Shown here: one piece after another, positions 1 through 7,601 of the stretch | Numbering within the stretch: the stretch's first letter is position 1 | How the letters are laid out: each line of letters starts with the position of its first letter | DNA from: CAZYMI01 sp964648505 | Lineage (GTDB): Bacteria > Pseudomonadota > Alphaproteobacteria > Micavibrionales > Micavibrionaceae | Assembly (NCBI GenBank): GCA_964648505.1 | Contig: CAZYMI010000018.1 | Coordinates: forward strand, 1 to 35,336 | DNA: 35,336 nt | Direction: 5' to 3' | Translations under genes and position numbers: made by a program | The notes under the pieces: generated by a model | What the model saw: only the letters and a program-made list of their open reading frames with translations | What the model was told of the DNA's origin: nothing | Database searches by the model: none

Positions 1-404
1 AGAAGAATTCAAATGACCCCCGTGAGGTGGAAGCCCAAGTTTTGCTTAAATCCGCCCGGATGATGCAGGACCTTCAAAATGAATGGGATCAGGTTAATGC
101 AGAAATTCTGGATCAGATCCTAACCTATAATCGCCAGATCTGGCTGATGTTTTATGATACCGCCATGGAAAATGCAGACGGAAACCGTCCAAACGACTTG
201 CGAAGCAATATTATCAACCTTGCGAACTTCGTTTTCAAAAGATCGGTTGATATTTTAAGCAATCCTTCTAAAGAAAAGCTCGACGCGCTTATACAAATTA
301 ATCGGGATATTGCTTCAGGCCTTCTAGTTAAACAACAAAACGAATTAGCCAATGACCCTGATAAGCCTAATCCTGAGGGATCAAATATCACAACATCCGC
401 ATGA
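1..404 (+). CDS. flaF: FlaF, flagellin-synthesis regulator, 5' end outside window
   Basis: The reading frame is open from the first complete codon at position 3 and reads NDPREVEAQVLLKSARMM, which resembles the FlaF N-terminus. The start codon therefore lies upstream of the window, and the GTG at 27 is internal. The visible part is about 133 residues, close to the full family length of roughly 110-130. Family landmarks seen are the NRQIW segment, the RSNIINLANFV helix and LDALIQINRDIASGL near the end. FlaF is known from Caulobacter and relatives as a small cytoplasmic protein that acts with FlbT to promote flagellin synthesis and secretion; that role is family knowledge. The C-terminal 25 residues are polar and probably disordered. 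The neighbour on the other strand is FlaG-like, which fits a filament-gene locus. No plus-strand terminator is visible after the stop. Confidence 0.85.
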   Translation, partial: KNSNDPREVEAQVLLKSARMMQDLQNEWDQVNAEILDQILTYNRQIWLMFYDTAMENADGNRPNDLRSNIINLANFVFKRSVDILSNPSKEKLDALIQINRDIASGLLVKQQNELANDPDKPNPEGSNITTSA

Positions 405-411
405 TAAAAGG

Positions 412-438
412 CACAAAAAAACCACCGCAAAGGTGGCT
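412..438 (-). terminator. Rho-independent terminator of the FlaG-like gene
   Basis: Read on the minus strand, CCACC (436-432) pairs with GGTGG (426-422) around a five-base loop, extended by G-T and A-T pairs. It is followed at once by a run of seven T. It begins about 23 bases after the stop of the minus-strand gene, as expected for its terminator. On the plus strand the hairpin has no T tract, so it should not stop flaF transcripts efficiently. Confidence 0.8.
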
Positions 439-459
439 AAAACAAAGCATGAAAAATCT

Positions 460-939
460 TTAAGCCTGTGTGGTGAAGGTCGACTTTTCAATCGTTGCCG
501 ATGAAACCTGCGTTTGTGCAGGCTCATTTTGTACAGGTTGCGCTTGAGGCTGAGATAATTCAACTTCTGCCGGCGCTTCCACCTTTTGCGTTACAATAGC
601 ATTATTAACTGGCGAAATTTCTCTCACCTCAGATTGTGTTGGTGTGCGCGCCTGCTCCCCCGCACGACGAGCCTGCGCCTGTGCACGCTGGTAAGCGCGT
701 AATTGATTTTCAGATGGGAACTGGTTTTCAACCTCTCCCGTTTCGCCATTTCGGAGTTGAAGAACGGCTTTGTTGTAATCAACATTCACAGAAATATAAG
801 GGCTGACATAAGGAGCCGTAGGCGCAGCCTTTTGAGCTTGCACTGGGGACACAGCCACATCACGTCCCGAAATTGCCTGTTCTGGCAAAGCTCTGGAGAC
901 TGTAGCGGCTGCAATCGTACTGTTTACAGCTTCAATCAT
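460..939 (-). CDS. FlaG-like small flagellar-associated protein
   Basis: This is a 159-residue protein from the ATG at 939, preceded at ten bases by GAGG. A longer frame starting at GTG 981 exists but has no better ribosome site. Residues about 44-80 carry the recognisable part, with YVSPYISVNVDYNKAVLQLR and then GETGEVENQFPSENQL. This resembles the FlaG core, in which a hydrophobic strand precedes a TGEVI-(R/K)-QIP-(P/S)E motif. The second half is rich in Gln, Ala, Pro and Glu, carries no predicted fold and is longer than in typical FlaG. FlaG proteins affect filament length in other bacteria. The position beside flaF supports a filament-related role, but I infer this from a short motif only. 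The gene has its own promoter and terminator candidates, so it is probably a single-gene unit. Confidence 0.55.
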   Translation of the reverse strand: MIEAVNSTIAAATVSRALPEQAISGRDVAVSPVQAQKAAPTAPYVSPYISVNVDYNKAVLQLRNGETGEVENQFPSENQLRAYQRAQAQARRAGEQARTPTQSEVREISPVNNAIVTQKVEAPAEVELSQPQAQPVQNEPAQTQVSSATIEKSTFTTQA

Positions 940-1004
940 AAATTTCGAACCTCGATCATCCGCCTTGTTAAACCGAACCACATCAGACGGATGTACCTAA
1001 TTTC

Positions 1005-1033
1005 ACACTACCAAATATACCAAGGGTTGTCAA
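1005..1033 (-). promoter_or_regulatory. Candidate sigma-70-type promoter of the FlaG-like gene
   Basis: On the minus strand a perfect TTGACA (1033-1028) is followed after 17 bases by TAGTGT (1010-1005), a weak -10 element. The start codon at 939 lies about 65 bases downstream. The -35 match is exact but the -10 match is poor. Confidence 0.35.
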
Positions 1034-1068
1034 CTGGTTTTTACAGTATTCGACTAAATAAGTATAAG

Positions 1069-1083
1069 TTAATATTTTGTTAA
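1069..1083. promoter_or_regulatory. CtrA-like box TTAA-N7-TTAA
   Basis: TTAATATTTTGTTAA has two TTAA half-sites separated by exactly seven bases, which is the Caulobacter CtrA consensus spacing. It lies about 36 bases upstream of the candidate -35 of the FlaG-like gene, and ctrA is encoded in this window. The surrounding DNA is very AT-rich, so a chance match is quite possible. Confidence 0.35.
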
Positions 1084-1135
1084 AAGACAAATAAAATTAA
1101 ATATAATTACTATTTTTAATTATTTTTATAATAAA

Positions 1136-1171
1136 ATGAAGTATAAGTAAGTATAAATTACTTAACTTCAT
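1136..1171. repeat. Imperfect inverted repeat (AT-rich hairpin)
   Basis: ATGAAGT (1136-1142) and AAGTAA (1145-1150) pair with TTACTT (1158-1163) and ACTTCAT (1165-1171). This gives 13 base pairs with a two-versus-one-base bulge and a seven-base loop. It has no T tract, so it is not a typical terminator. It could be an operator for a dimeric regulator or a structural feature. Confidence 0.5.
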
Positions 1172-1404
1172 ATAAATTATATGATTAAATAATAATATTA
1201 TATTTATATAAAAATACAAATATTTAATTTTAAAATAAATTATATTTTAAAATTGTAATGAAAAATGTACTGACAGATTTTTAATTTGCCTAAATTATTA
1301 AAATTCATCGAATCGAGCAGCTGTATCTTTTATTCCTATATTCAATAAGCCTGATGCTAGATGTGGAAAAGTGTTAACAAAACAGCTATACTTGTTAAAT
1401 GATT

Positions 1405-1492
1405 TCCGGCAGATCCCTTCGGAATGTCAGCTTTGAAGCAGCAAACCCTGTTTGCGGCTTGTTAACCTTCCTCGCTTTGGTTATCTGCCGGA
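1405..1492. promoter_or_regulatory. 10-base inverted repeat pair in the fliF upstream region
   Basis: TCCGGCAGAT (1405-1414) is exactly repeated in inverted orientation as ATCTGCCGGA (1483-1492), with 68 bases between. The second copy ends 36 bases before the fliF start codon and overlaps the -24 part of a weak sigma-54-like element. The GGC/GCC-centred sequence is reminiscent of FlbD-bound ftr elements of Caulobacter, where FlbD represses fliF. The resemblance is from memory and approximate. Confidence 0.35.
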
Positions 1493-1504
1493 GCAGTTTT
1501 TGCA
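1489..1504 (+). promoter_or_regulatory. Weak sigma-54-like -24/-12 element before fliF
   Basis: CGGAGCAGTTTTTGCA has GG and GC separated by ten bases and a good TTTGCA -12 half. The -24 half, CGGAGCA, matches TGGCACG poorly. The predicted start site would be near 1515, leaving a leader of only about 13 bases before the GTG at 1528. Confidence 0.2.
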
Positions 1505-1527
1505 ACCTTGTATGATCTAGGCAGCCT

Positions 1528-3189
1528 GTGAACAGCTTTTTAACCACTTTAAAACATCTTGGACCCGCCCGCCTTGCCATTATGGGGGGCATTACGCTTT
1601 TGCTTCTTGGTTTCTTTATTTTTGTGACCATGCGCGTTTCAAGCCCAAGCCTTGATCTGCTTTATGCCGACCTGTCATCAACTGATGCATCAGCCGTTGC
1701 TGCTAAACTTGAGGAAATAAAAATTTCTTATCAAGTCTCGCCAGATGGATCAAAAGTTCTTGTGCCCCGAAATGAAGTTGGACGGGCCCGTATGTTGCTT
1801 GCCAAAGATGGCCTGCCAAACGGCGGGTCTTTAGGCTATGAAATTTTTGATCGCCAAAATGGCTTTGGTACAACCAACTTTATCCAAAATATTAATCAGG
1901 TGCGCGCCTTGGAAGGCGAGCTTGCACGCACCATCAGTTCATTGGGTCCGGTACGCGGGGCCCGCGTACACTTGGTTTTGCCGCAACGAGAATTATTCAG
2001 TCGTGAAGAACGGGCATCATCAGCAAGCGTGTTTTTACAGCTGCGCCCCTCGTCCCGCTTATCGCCCGAACAAATTGTTGCCATTCAGTCTTTGGTATCT
2101 TCTGCCGTTCAGAATTTAAAAGCTGATAATGTAGCTGTCATTGATTCATCGGGTGCGCTTTTAGCACGCGGCGGCGGCGAAAACGCAGAAAGCTTATCGG
2201 GCGTAAAATCAGAAGAAATGCGCCGCAGCTATGAAAGCCGCCTTGCAGGATCTATCGAAGATATCGTGTCCAGAACAGTTGGATTCGGCAAAGTGCGCGC
2301 CAATGTCGCAGCAGAACTTAACTTTGATCGCATCACAACAAACGAAGAGTTATTTGATCCTGAAGGACAGGTTGTAAGATCATCCCAGACTGTCAATGAA
2401 AACAACAAGGAAAGAGAACCCAATAATAATTCTGATGTTGGGGTTTCAAACAATTTGCCTCTTGAAGGCGGAAGTTCGCTTGTTTTAAACGAGGCCGCTA
2501 CCAACGAAGGAAACCGCACCGAAGAAACCACGAATTTTGAGGTCAGCAAAACAGTGCGCAGCACCTTGCGTGAAGTGGGAGAAGTCAAGCGCATATCGGT
2601 TGCTGTTCTGGTTGACGGTAATTACACAACGGATGATAAAGGGGTGAAAACCTATCAGCCCCGCCCGCAAGCTGAATTAGATAAAATTGCACAGTTGGTC
2701 CGATCAGCCATTGGTTTTAATGAGCAGCGCGGCGATAAAGTTGAGGTTGTTAATCTGCAATTTGCAGATGTAGCAATTGATGAAACGACATCTGCAGATA
2801 AAATTTTAGGATTTGAAAAATCAGATCTACTAAGTGCCGCTGAAGTTATTACAGTTGCGATCATGATTATTCTGGTTGTGCTGCTTGTGCTTCAGCCCAT
2901 GGTTGGCAGGCTTCTGGCTTCAACTGGCCCTGTAACAGATGACAGCATGATGGGTCCTGATTTATTGCCATCACCACGCGCCATGAGCATGACTCCGCAA
3001 ATTGCTGGCCCAATGCAAGATGCCATGCAGCAGCTTGCACCACCACAAACAGCCGAAGAAGCCATGATTGATATGCAAAAAGTTGAAGGAAAAGTAAAAG
3101 CATCATCGGTTAAAAAAGTTGAAGATATCGTCAATTCATATCCGGGCGAAACTGTTTCAGTTTTGCGCGGATGGATGACGCAAGAATAA
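1528..3189 (+). CDS. fliF: FliF, flagellar MS-ring protein
   Basis: FliF is the inner-membrane ring on which the C-ring and export gate assemble. The protein is 553 residues, within the usual 530-600. Transmembrane segment 1 lies at about 16-36 and segment 2 at about 437-457. Between them are the ring-building domains; examples are LYADLSSTDASAVAAKLEE near 45 and the VRGARVHLVLPQREL region near 143. The cytoplasmic C-terminus (SYPGETVSVLRGWM) is the FliG-binding tail. The start is GTG, with TAGG six bases upstream and an in-frame stop at 1513, so it cannot extend far. It is the first gene of a compact operon, with fliG 8 bases downstream. The upstream control region holds inverted repeats and a weak sigma-54-like site; in Caulobacter fliF is controlled by CtrA and repressed by FlbD. 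Confidence 0.97.
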   Translation: MNSFLTTLKHLGPARLAIMGGITLLLLGFFIFVTMRVSSPSLDLLYADLSSTDASAVAAKLEEIKISYQVSPDGSKVLVPRNEVGRARMLLAKDGLPNGGSLGYEIFDRQNGFGTTNFIQNINQVRALEGELARTISSLGPVRGARVHLVLPQRELFSREERASSASVFLQLRPSSRLSPEQIVAIQSLVSSAVQNLKADNVAVIDSSGALLARGGGENAESLSGVKSEEMRRSYESRLAGSIEDIVSRTVGFGKVRANVAAELNFDRITTNEELFDPEGQVVRSSQTVNENNKEREPNNNSDVGVSNNLPLEGGSSLVLNEAATNEGNRTEETTNFEVSKTVRSTLREVGEVKRISVAVLVDGNYTTDDKGVKTYQPRPQAELDKIAQLVRSAIGFNEQRGDKVEVVNLQFADVAIDETTSADKILGFEKSDLLSAAEVITVAIMIILVVLLVLQPMVGRLLASTGPVTDDSMMGPDLLPSPRAMSMTPQIAGPMQDAMQQLAPPQTAEEAMIDMQKVEGKVKASSVKKVEDIVNSYPGETVSVLRGWMTQE

Positions 3190-3197
3190 GGTGACCC

Positions 3198-4223
3198 ATG
3201 GCATCAATACGTATCAGAGAAGATTACCGTACCCTGTCAGGCCCTGAAAAAGCCGCTATTTTTCTGTTGGCGCTGGGCGAGGATCAAACTGCAAAGGTCT
3301 TCCAGAACATGGAAGACGAAGAGATCATGGAAATATCTCAAGTGATGGCTTCACTCGGAAAGGTGGGGGCAAATGTAGTGGAGCGTTTGTTTGTTGATTT
3401 CGCTGAACAAATGTCATCCACCAATAATTTAATCGGCACGCCTGACAGCATTGAACGTTTACTGACAAAAGTAATGGGCAAAGACAAAGTTTCGTCCATC
3501 ATGGAAGAAATTCGTGGCCCGGCCGGACGCACCATGTGGGAAAAACTTGGCAATGTGGATGCCGAAGTTCTGGCGAACTTCTTACAAAAAGAATATCCGC
3601 AGACGGTTGCTGTCGTCATGACAAAAATGAACCCTGAACATGCCGCACGCGTCATGTCGATGTTGCCTGACAATTTTGCTGTCGAATGCATTCAGCGCAT
3701 GCTGCGTATGGAAGCTATACAAAAAGATGTGCTTGAAGATGTGGAGCGCACCTTGCGCACTGAATTCATGACAAACCTGGCCAAAACATCACGCCGCGAC
3801 AGCCATGAAGTTATGGCAGAGATCTTTAACAATCTTGATCGATCTGCTGAAGCGCGCTTTATGCAATCTTTGGAAAAAAATACGCCCGAATCTGCCGAAA
3901 AAATCCGAGGACTTATGTTTACCTTTGAAGATTTGGGCAAGCTTGATTCAAGTGCTATTCAAACCATCATCCGCGCTGCTGACAAAGACAAACTGCCGCT
4001 GGCCCTTAAAGGCGCAGGCGATACGGTGCGTGACCTGTTCTTTTCAAATATGTCTGAACGTGCGGCAAAAATCATGCGTGAGGATATGGCTTCGATGGGT
4101 CCTGTGCGCTTGAAGGATGTTGAAGAGGCACAGCAATATGTTGTGAATGTTGCCAAAGACCTTGAAGGCCGAGGTGAGATTGTACTCTCCAAGGGAACGT
4201 CAAAAGACGAAATGATCTACTAA
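3198..4223 (+). CDS. fliG: FliG, flagellar motor switch / torque-generating protein
   Basis: FliG is the C-ring protein that links the MS ring to FliM/FliN and interacts with the stator. The 341 residues match the family length of about 330-340. The N-terminal domain (LSGPEKAAIFLLALGE, near 13-28) binds FliF. The middle domain contains EYPQ at 132-135, a variant of the EHPQ motif for FliM binding. The C-terminal torque domain carries the conserved charged helix region (IIRAADKDKLPLALKGA near 255, then MSERAAKIMREDM). An ATG start with GGTGA just upstream, 8 bases after fliF, indicates coupling within the operon. There are no unusual substitutions beyond EYPQ. Confidence 0.97.
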   Translation: MASIRIREDYRTLSGPEKAAIFLLALGEDQTAKVFQNMEDEEIMEISQVMASLGKVGANVVERLFVDFAEQMSSTNNLIGTPDSIERLLTKVMGKDKVSSIMEEIRGPAGRTMWEKLGNVDAEVLANFLQKEYPQTVAVVMTKMNPEHAARVMSMLPDNFAVECIQRMLRMEAIQKDVLEDVERTLRTEFMTNLAKTSRRDSHEVMAEIFNNLDRSAEARFMQSLEKNTPESAEKIRGLMFTFEDLGKLDSSAIQTIIRAADKDKLPLALKGAGDTVRDLFFSNMSERAAKIMREDMASMGPVRLKDVEEAQQYVVNVAKDLEGRGEIVLSKGTSKDEMIY

Positions 4224-4235
4224 AAGGATATTTTA

Positions 4236-4871
4236 TTGGCCCAAAGCGATATCAAGAAATTTCTGTTCGATCAAAATAACTTTGATAAAAGCGCCATGCA
4301 GTCGGCTGAGGAAATGGTGCCCACATTTTCAGAAGCCGAGATGGAAGCCGCCAAACATCAGGCTTATGCAGAAGGTTTGCGAAAAGGCCACGCCGATGAA
4401 CAAGCATCACGCGCGCAGTTTATCGCCCAGCAAGTTCAAATTCTGACCGACCGCTTAACAACCCTGATTGAAGCCGAAAAAGCGCGCGAGAAAATTTTTG
4501 AACAAGAAGCGGTGCATGTTTCTGCCGCTTCTTTCTCATCCGCTTTTCCAGTGCTGAATGCAAAATTTGGCATCGATAACTTGATCGCCATTATTCGCCA
4601 GACCTTGCGTGATGTTGAGGGGCTGGGGCAAATTACAATTGAAGTGCCGATCGAGGACCTGGAAGATATTCGTTCAGCCCTTGCAACCCCGCTTCGTCAA
4701 TTTGGCGATAGTCTGGCCCTTTCCGGCCTTCCAGGACTTTCTGCGGGATCTTGTGCTATAAAATGGAAAGATGGGGGCGTTGTACGTGATGCCAATGCCC
4801 TTGCCAAAACAATTACACTTCAGCTGCGCGATACCCTTGCAGCCCTTCCACAAACTCTTCAAGATGGGTAA
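4236..4871 (+). CDS. fliH: FliH-like flagellar export ATPase regulator
   Basis: FliH binds and regulates the FliI ATPase and docks it at the export gate. The product is 211 residues and starts at TTG, chosen because AAAGGA ends seven bases before it and no better start exists. The N-terminal third has the family pattern AYAEGLRKGHADE (near 45-57), leading into a long helix or coiled coil (to about 95). The C-terminal part resembles the FliH/HrpE globular domain that contacts FliI, with a DVEGLGQITIEVPIEDLEDI segment and a conserved aspartate-glycine-rich region near 175. Sequence conservation is low in this family, so position between fliG and fliN is an important part of the call. fliI itself is encoded on the other strand at 15161-16588. 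Confidence 0.85.
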   Translation: MAQSDIKKFLFDQNNFDKSAMQSAEEMVPTFSEAEMEAAKHQAYAEGLRKGHADEQASRAQFIAQQVQILTDRLTTLIEAEKAREKIFEQEAVHVSAASFSSAFPVLNAKFGIDNLIAIIRQTLRDVEGLGQITIEVPIEDLEDIRSALATPLRQFGDSLALSGLPGLSAGSCAIKWKDGGVVRDANALAKTITLQLRDTLAALPQTLQDG

Positions 4872-4900
4872 TATCCCTAATCAAGGAAAGGTCCACGGCT

Positions 4901-5245
4901 ATGAATGACCAAACAACAAATAACCTCAATCTAAATGAGATAGAGGACACAAGCGGTCGTAAAAACGAGGCAAACCCCTTTGCCCCCGGGGAAGCCATGG
5001 TCAATGATGTGACAGCAATTTATGACATTCCTGTCCAGATCTCTGCTGTTTTGGGGCGGTCAACCATGCAGGTCAGTCAACTTTTAAAACTGGGCCGCGG
5101 TGCGGTTGTAGAGTTAGACCGCAAAGTTGGCGAGGCTATTGATATTTATGTTAATAACCGCCTTGTTGCACGCGGTGAAGTTGTTGTGGTCGAAGATAAA
5201 CTTGGTGTGACAATGACCGAAATCGTTAAATCAGACAGAAGTTAG
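4901..5245 (+). CDS. fliN: FliN, flagellar motor switch protein
   Basis: FliN forms the base of the C-ring with FliM and receives switching signals. It is 114 residues, typical of short alphaproteobacterial FliN. Residues about 38-110 form the SpoA (surface presentation of antigens) domain, with the LGRSTMQVSQLLKLGRGAVV and NNRLVARGEVVVVEDKLGV landmarks. The first 35 residues are polar and Asn-rich, likely flexible. AAGGAAAG lies upstream of the ATG. It is 29 bases after fliH and 10 before motA. No fliM is present in this window, so the third C-ring component must be elsewhere. Confidence 0.95.
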   Translation: MNDQTTNNLNLNEIEDTSGRKNEANPFAPGEAMVNDVTAIYDIPVQISAVLGRSTMQVSQLLKLGRGAVVELDRKVGEAIDIYVNNRLVARGEVVVVEDKLGVTMTEIVKSDRS

Positions 5246-5255
5246 AGCCAGAATC

Positions 5256-6119
5256 ATGAGCGACCTGCTCGCCTTTTCAGCAACGCCCGACCCGGCAAAC
5301 CAAGATGGCAAGCCAGACCCCGTCATACGGGTTTCACGCCCTGAAACCGAATTTGACCTTGCGACCATTATTGGCCTTCTTGCATCTATTGTACTGATTG
5401 CGGTTGCTATTTTACTAGGCAGAACGAATGCGAATTTTTTTGACACACCTTCCGTGCTGATCGTTATTCTTGGCACGATCACAGTTACTCTTGTGTCTTA
5501 TACATCAAAAGAACTTCAACAAGGTTACAAAGGTATTGAAGAAACAGTCGTCAGGCATGTTTCAAGCAACCGTGACCTTGCCAAAGTACTGCTTGATTTA
5601 GGCGTTATTGCCCGCAAGCGTGGATTCTTGGCTTTAAGCGTTCATGATCGTGAACTTTCAAAAATTCCTTTTCTGGGGCGTTGTATTCAAATGCTCACAG
5701 ATGGGTTTTCAGCAACCGACATTGAGCATGTTATGGGTCAGGAAATTGATACAATGCTTGAACGCCGCCGCCGGGGCACAAGCATTTTGCGCCGCGCGGC
5801 TGAAATTGCGCCTGCTATGGGCTTAATTGGCACGCTCATCGGCCTTGTGCAAATGCTGGCCGTACTCGATGACCCAGGCAAAATCGGCCCCGCAATGGCC
5901 CTTGCCCTTTTAACTACCTTTTACGGCGCTGTTTTAGGGTCTGTCGTGCTGGCCCCTGTTGCGGCAAAAATGGAACGGAATGCAAATCTTGAAGCCCTTC
6001 AGCAGACCCTTATAATAAACGGTGTTTCTTCGATGGCACGGCAGGAAAATCCTCGCCGTACAGAGATCATTTTAAATAGCATCCTTCCCCCCGAGGATAG
6101 AATCCGCTATTTCGATTAG
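5256..6119 (+). CDS. motA: MotA/PomA-type flagellar stator protein
   Basis: MotA forms the ion channel of the stator with MotB and pushes on FliG. The protein has 287 residues. Transmembrane segments lie at about 37-55, 66-84, 183-204 and 215-236. The cytoplasmic loop has the FliG-interacting charged patch (IARKRGFLALSVHDREL, 118-134). Conserved channel prolines are present at 187 (EIAPAMGLIGTLIGL) and 234 (LAPVAAKM). A 30-residue polar N-terminal extension precedes the first membrane segment. It sits inside the fliF-flbD operon with no motB beside it, so its partner must be encoded elsewhere. Sequence alone does not tell whether protons or sodium are used; the spacing of the loop looks PomA-like. 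Confidence 0.9.
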   Translation: MSDLLAFSATPDPANQDGKPDPVIRVSRPETEFDLATIIGLLASIVLIAVAILLGRTNANFFDTPSVLIVILGTITVTLVSYTSKELQQGYKGIEETVVRHVSSNRDLAKVLLDLGVIARKRGFLALSVHDRELSKIPFLGRCIQMLTDGFSATDIEHVMGQEIDTMLERRRRGTSILRRAAEIAPAMGLIGTLIGLVQMLAVLDDPGKIGPAMALALLTTFYGAVLGSVVLAPVAAKMERNANLEALQQTLIINGVSSMARQENPRRTEIILNSILPPEDRIRYFD

Positions 6120-6142
6120 CATAGACATAAAGGATCGCACGA

Positions 6143-7552
6143 ATGCGGCTCATGATTATCGGACATCTTGAAGGATATATTAGCGCTGCTGGCAAAATTG
6201 CCCTGCAAAAAGGTGCTAAAGTGATCCATTGCGAAGATATTGAGCAGGCCTTAGGCGCCTTGCGCAATGGCCGCGGCGCTGATGTTGCAATGATCGATGT
6301 CAAACAAAAAGTTGCTGCTTTTGTTGAAGCTTTAAGAAACGAACGGATCAACCTGCCTGTTGTAGCGTGCGGTGTGAATGCAGACGCGCGCGCTGCGGTC
6401 AAAGCCATTCAAGACGGCGCAAAAGAATATGTGCCCTTACCCCCTGATGCTGATCTGATCGCTGCTATTCTTGAAGCTGTCACGTCAGACAGCAACACCA
6501 TGATCGGGGCAGACCCGACCATGAAGGCTGTTATTGCCATGGCTGATAAAATTGCCCCTTCTGAAGCCACCGTGATGATTACAGGGGAATCAGGTACCGG
6601 CAAAGAAGTCATGTCAAAATATATTCACAAAAAATCAAAACGCAAAGATGGTCCTTTTATTGCGCTTAATTGTGCAGCTATCCCTGAAACATTACTTGAA
6701 TCAGAATTATTCGGTCATGAAAAAGGATCCTTCACAGGCGCAACCGCCCGCCGCTTGGGCAAGTTTGAAGAAGCCCACGGAGGCACCTTGCTGCTTGATG
6801 AAGTGTCTGAAATGCACCCATCGCTTCAGGCAAAACTTTTGCGTGCTATTCAGGAAAAAGAAATTACGCGTGTCGGCAATAACGATCCGGTAAAAGTAGA
6901 TGTTCGTTTGATTGCCACATCCAACCGGAACCTTGAAGATTCGGTGAATAAAGGCGAATTTCGTGAGGATTTATATTTCCGTTTGAATGTCGTGAATATT
7001 CGCCTGCCTTCTTTGCGGGAAAGACGGGGGGATATCGCCCCTCTCTCCCAATTTTTCATTGATAAATACGCCGATGTTAACGGCCTGCCGAAGAAAAAGA
7101 TTTCCCTTGAAGCGCAAACAAAGCTGCAATCTCACAGCTGGCGCGGGAATATCCGCGAACTTGAAAACACTTTACACCGCGCCATTTTGATTTCTATACA
7201 AGATGAAATTGAAGCTGATGCTATTGTCATCCAAGGAGGGACAGAAAGTTTTACCGGTTCAGGGGCCGCGCAAAACGCACCAAGCGCATCTGGCGTTTCA
7301 TCTGCCAGTGCAACAGGGGAAGCTTCAATGTCTAAACCTGTCAGTAACCCAGGTGCTGTATCATCTTTGATCGGACGCACAGTATCCGATGTTGAACGCG
7401 ATTTAATCTTGAACACACTCGATCACTGTTTGGGCAACCGCACACATGCGGCGAATATTCTTGGTATTTCCATCCGCACACTGCGCAACAAACTGAACCA
7501 GTACAAAGATGAAGGCCTTCCAGTTCCTGCTGCAACCGGATCAGACGGTTAA
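6143..7552 (+). CDS. flbD: FlbD, sigma-54-dependent flagellar transcription activator
   Basis: FlbD activates late flagellar promoters with sigma-54 and represses early ones. The 469 residues have the expected three parts. The N-terminal domain (1-110) is receiver-like but degenerate: Asp52 is retained, but the acidic pair after the first strand is replaced by GHLEG and the lysine region reads PLPPDAD. The AAA+ domain has Walker A GESGTGKE at 148-155, the sigma-54 contact loop GSFTGA at 195-200 (usual form GAFTGA) and Walker B LLLDE ending at 220. The C-terminal Fis-type helix-turn-helix is near 430-460 (RTHAANILGISIRTLRNKL). A Ser/Ala/Gly-rich linker separates the last two. It is the last gene of the fliF operon. 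The degenerate receiver agrees with Caulobacter FlbD, which is regulated by FliX rather than simply by phosphorylation. Confidence 0.95.
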   Translation: MRLMIIGHLEGYISAAGKIALQKGAKVIHCEDIEQALGALRNGRGADVAMIDVKQKVAAFVEALRNERINLPVVACGVNADARAAVKAIQDGAKEYVPLPPDADLIAAILEAVTSDSNTMIGADPTMKAVIAMADKIAPSEATVMITGESGTGKEVMSKYIHKKSKRKDGPFIALNCAAIPETLLESELFGHEKGSFTGATARRLGKFEEAHGGTLLLDEVSEMHPSLQAKLLRAIQEKEITRVGNNDPVKVDVRLIATSNRNLEDSVNKGEFREDLYFRLNVVNIRLPSLRERRGDIAPLSQFFIDKYADVNGLPKKKISLEAQTKLQSHSWRGNIRELENTLHRAILISIQDEIEADAIVIQGGTESFTGSGAAQNAPSASGVSSASATGEASMSKPVSNPGAVSSLIGRTVSDVERDLILNTLDHCLGNRTHAANILGISIRTLRNKLNQYKDEGLPVPAATGSDG

Positions 7553-7585
7553 CGCTGCATTACGTGAAAGAAGAAGATTAAAAAA

Positions 7586-7601
7586 CGGCTTTAACCTTGC
7601 G
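7586..7601 (+). promoter_or_regulatory. Candidate sigma-54 promoter for flhA
   Basis: CGGCTTTAACCTTGCG has GG (7587-7588) and GC (7599-7600) exactly ten bases apart, with GGC and TTGC matching the -24 and -12 cores. A start near 7612 would leave a 57-base leader before flhA at 7669. It lies in the only sizeable gap of the operon, directly after the gene for a sigma-54 activator. The bases beyond the cores match weakly. Confidence 0.4.

Larger units (their letters stand above)
940..1527. other. Long AT-rich intergenic region upstream of fliF
   Basis: There are 588 bases without a gene. Positions about 1040-1310 are almost entirely A and T, far below the composition of the flanking genes, and I see no convincing ORF there. 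The left end has the promoter of the minus-strand FlaG-like gene and a TTAA-N7-TTAA box. The middle has an imperfect hairpin at 1136-1171. The right 130 bases are normal in composition and hold a 10-base inverted repeat, a small GCAAAC-CCT-GTTTGC hairpin (1441-1455) and a weak sigma-54-like element before fliF. It looks like a two-way flagellar control region. Confidence 0.7.

Noticed and set aside
27..404. GTG at 27 as the start of flaF
   Set aside because: The frame is open to the window edge and the residues before it (NDPREV) fit the FlaF N-terminus, so the gene is truncated by the window.
703..1083. Plus-strand frame opposite the FlaG-like gene
   Set aside because: Its translation has no recognisable pattern and is explained as the complement of the FlaG-like gene and its AT-rich leader.
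1361..1371. DnaA-box-like TGTGGAAAA beside the AT-rich tract, suggesting an origin
   Set aside because: It is a single site with one mismatch to the consensus and has no box cluster or origin-linked genes nearby; the tract is better explained as a control region.
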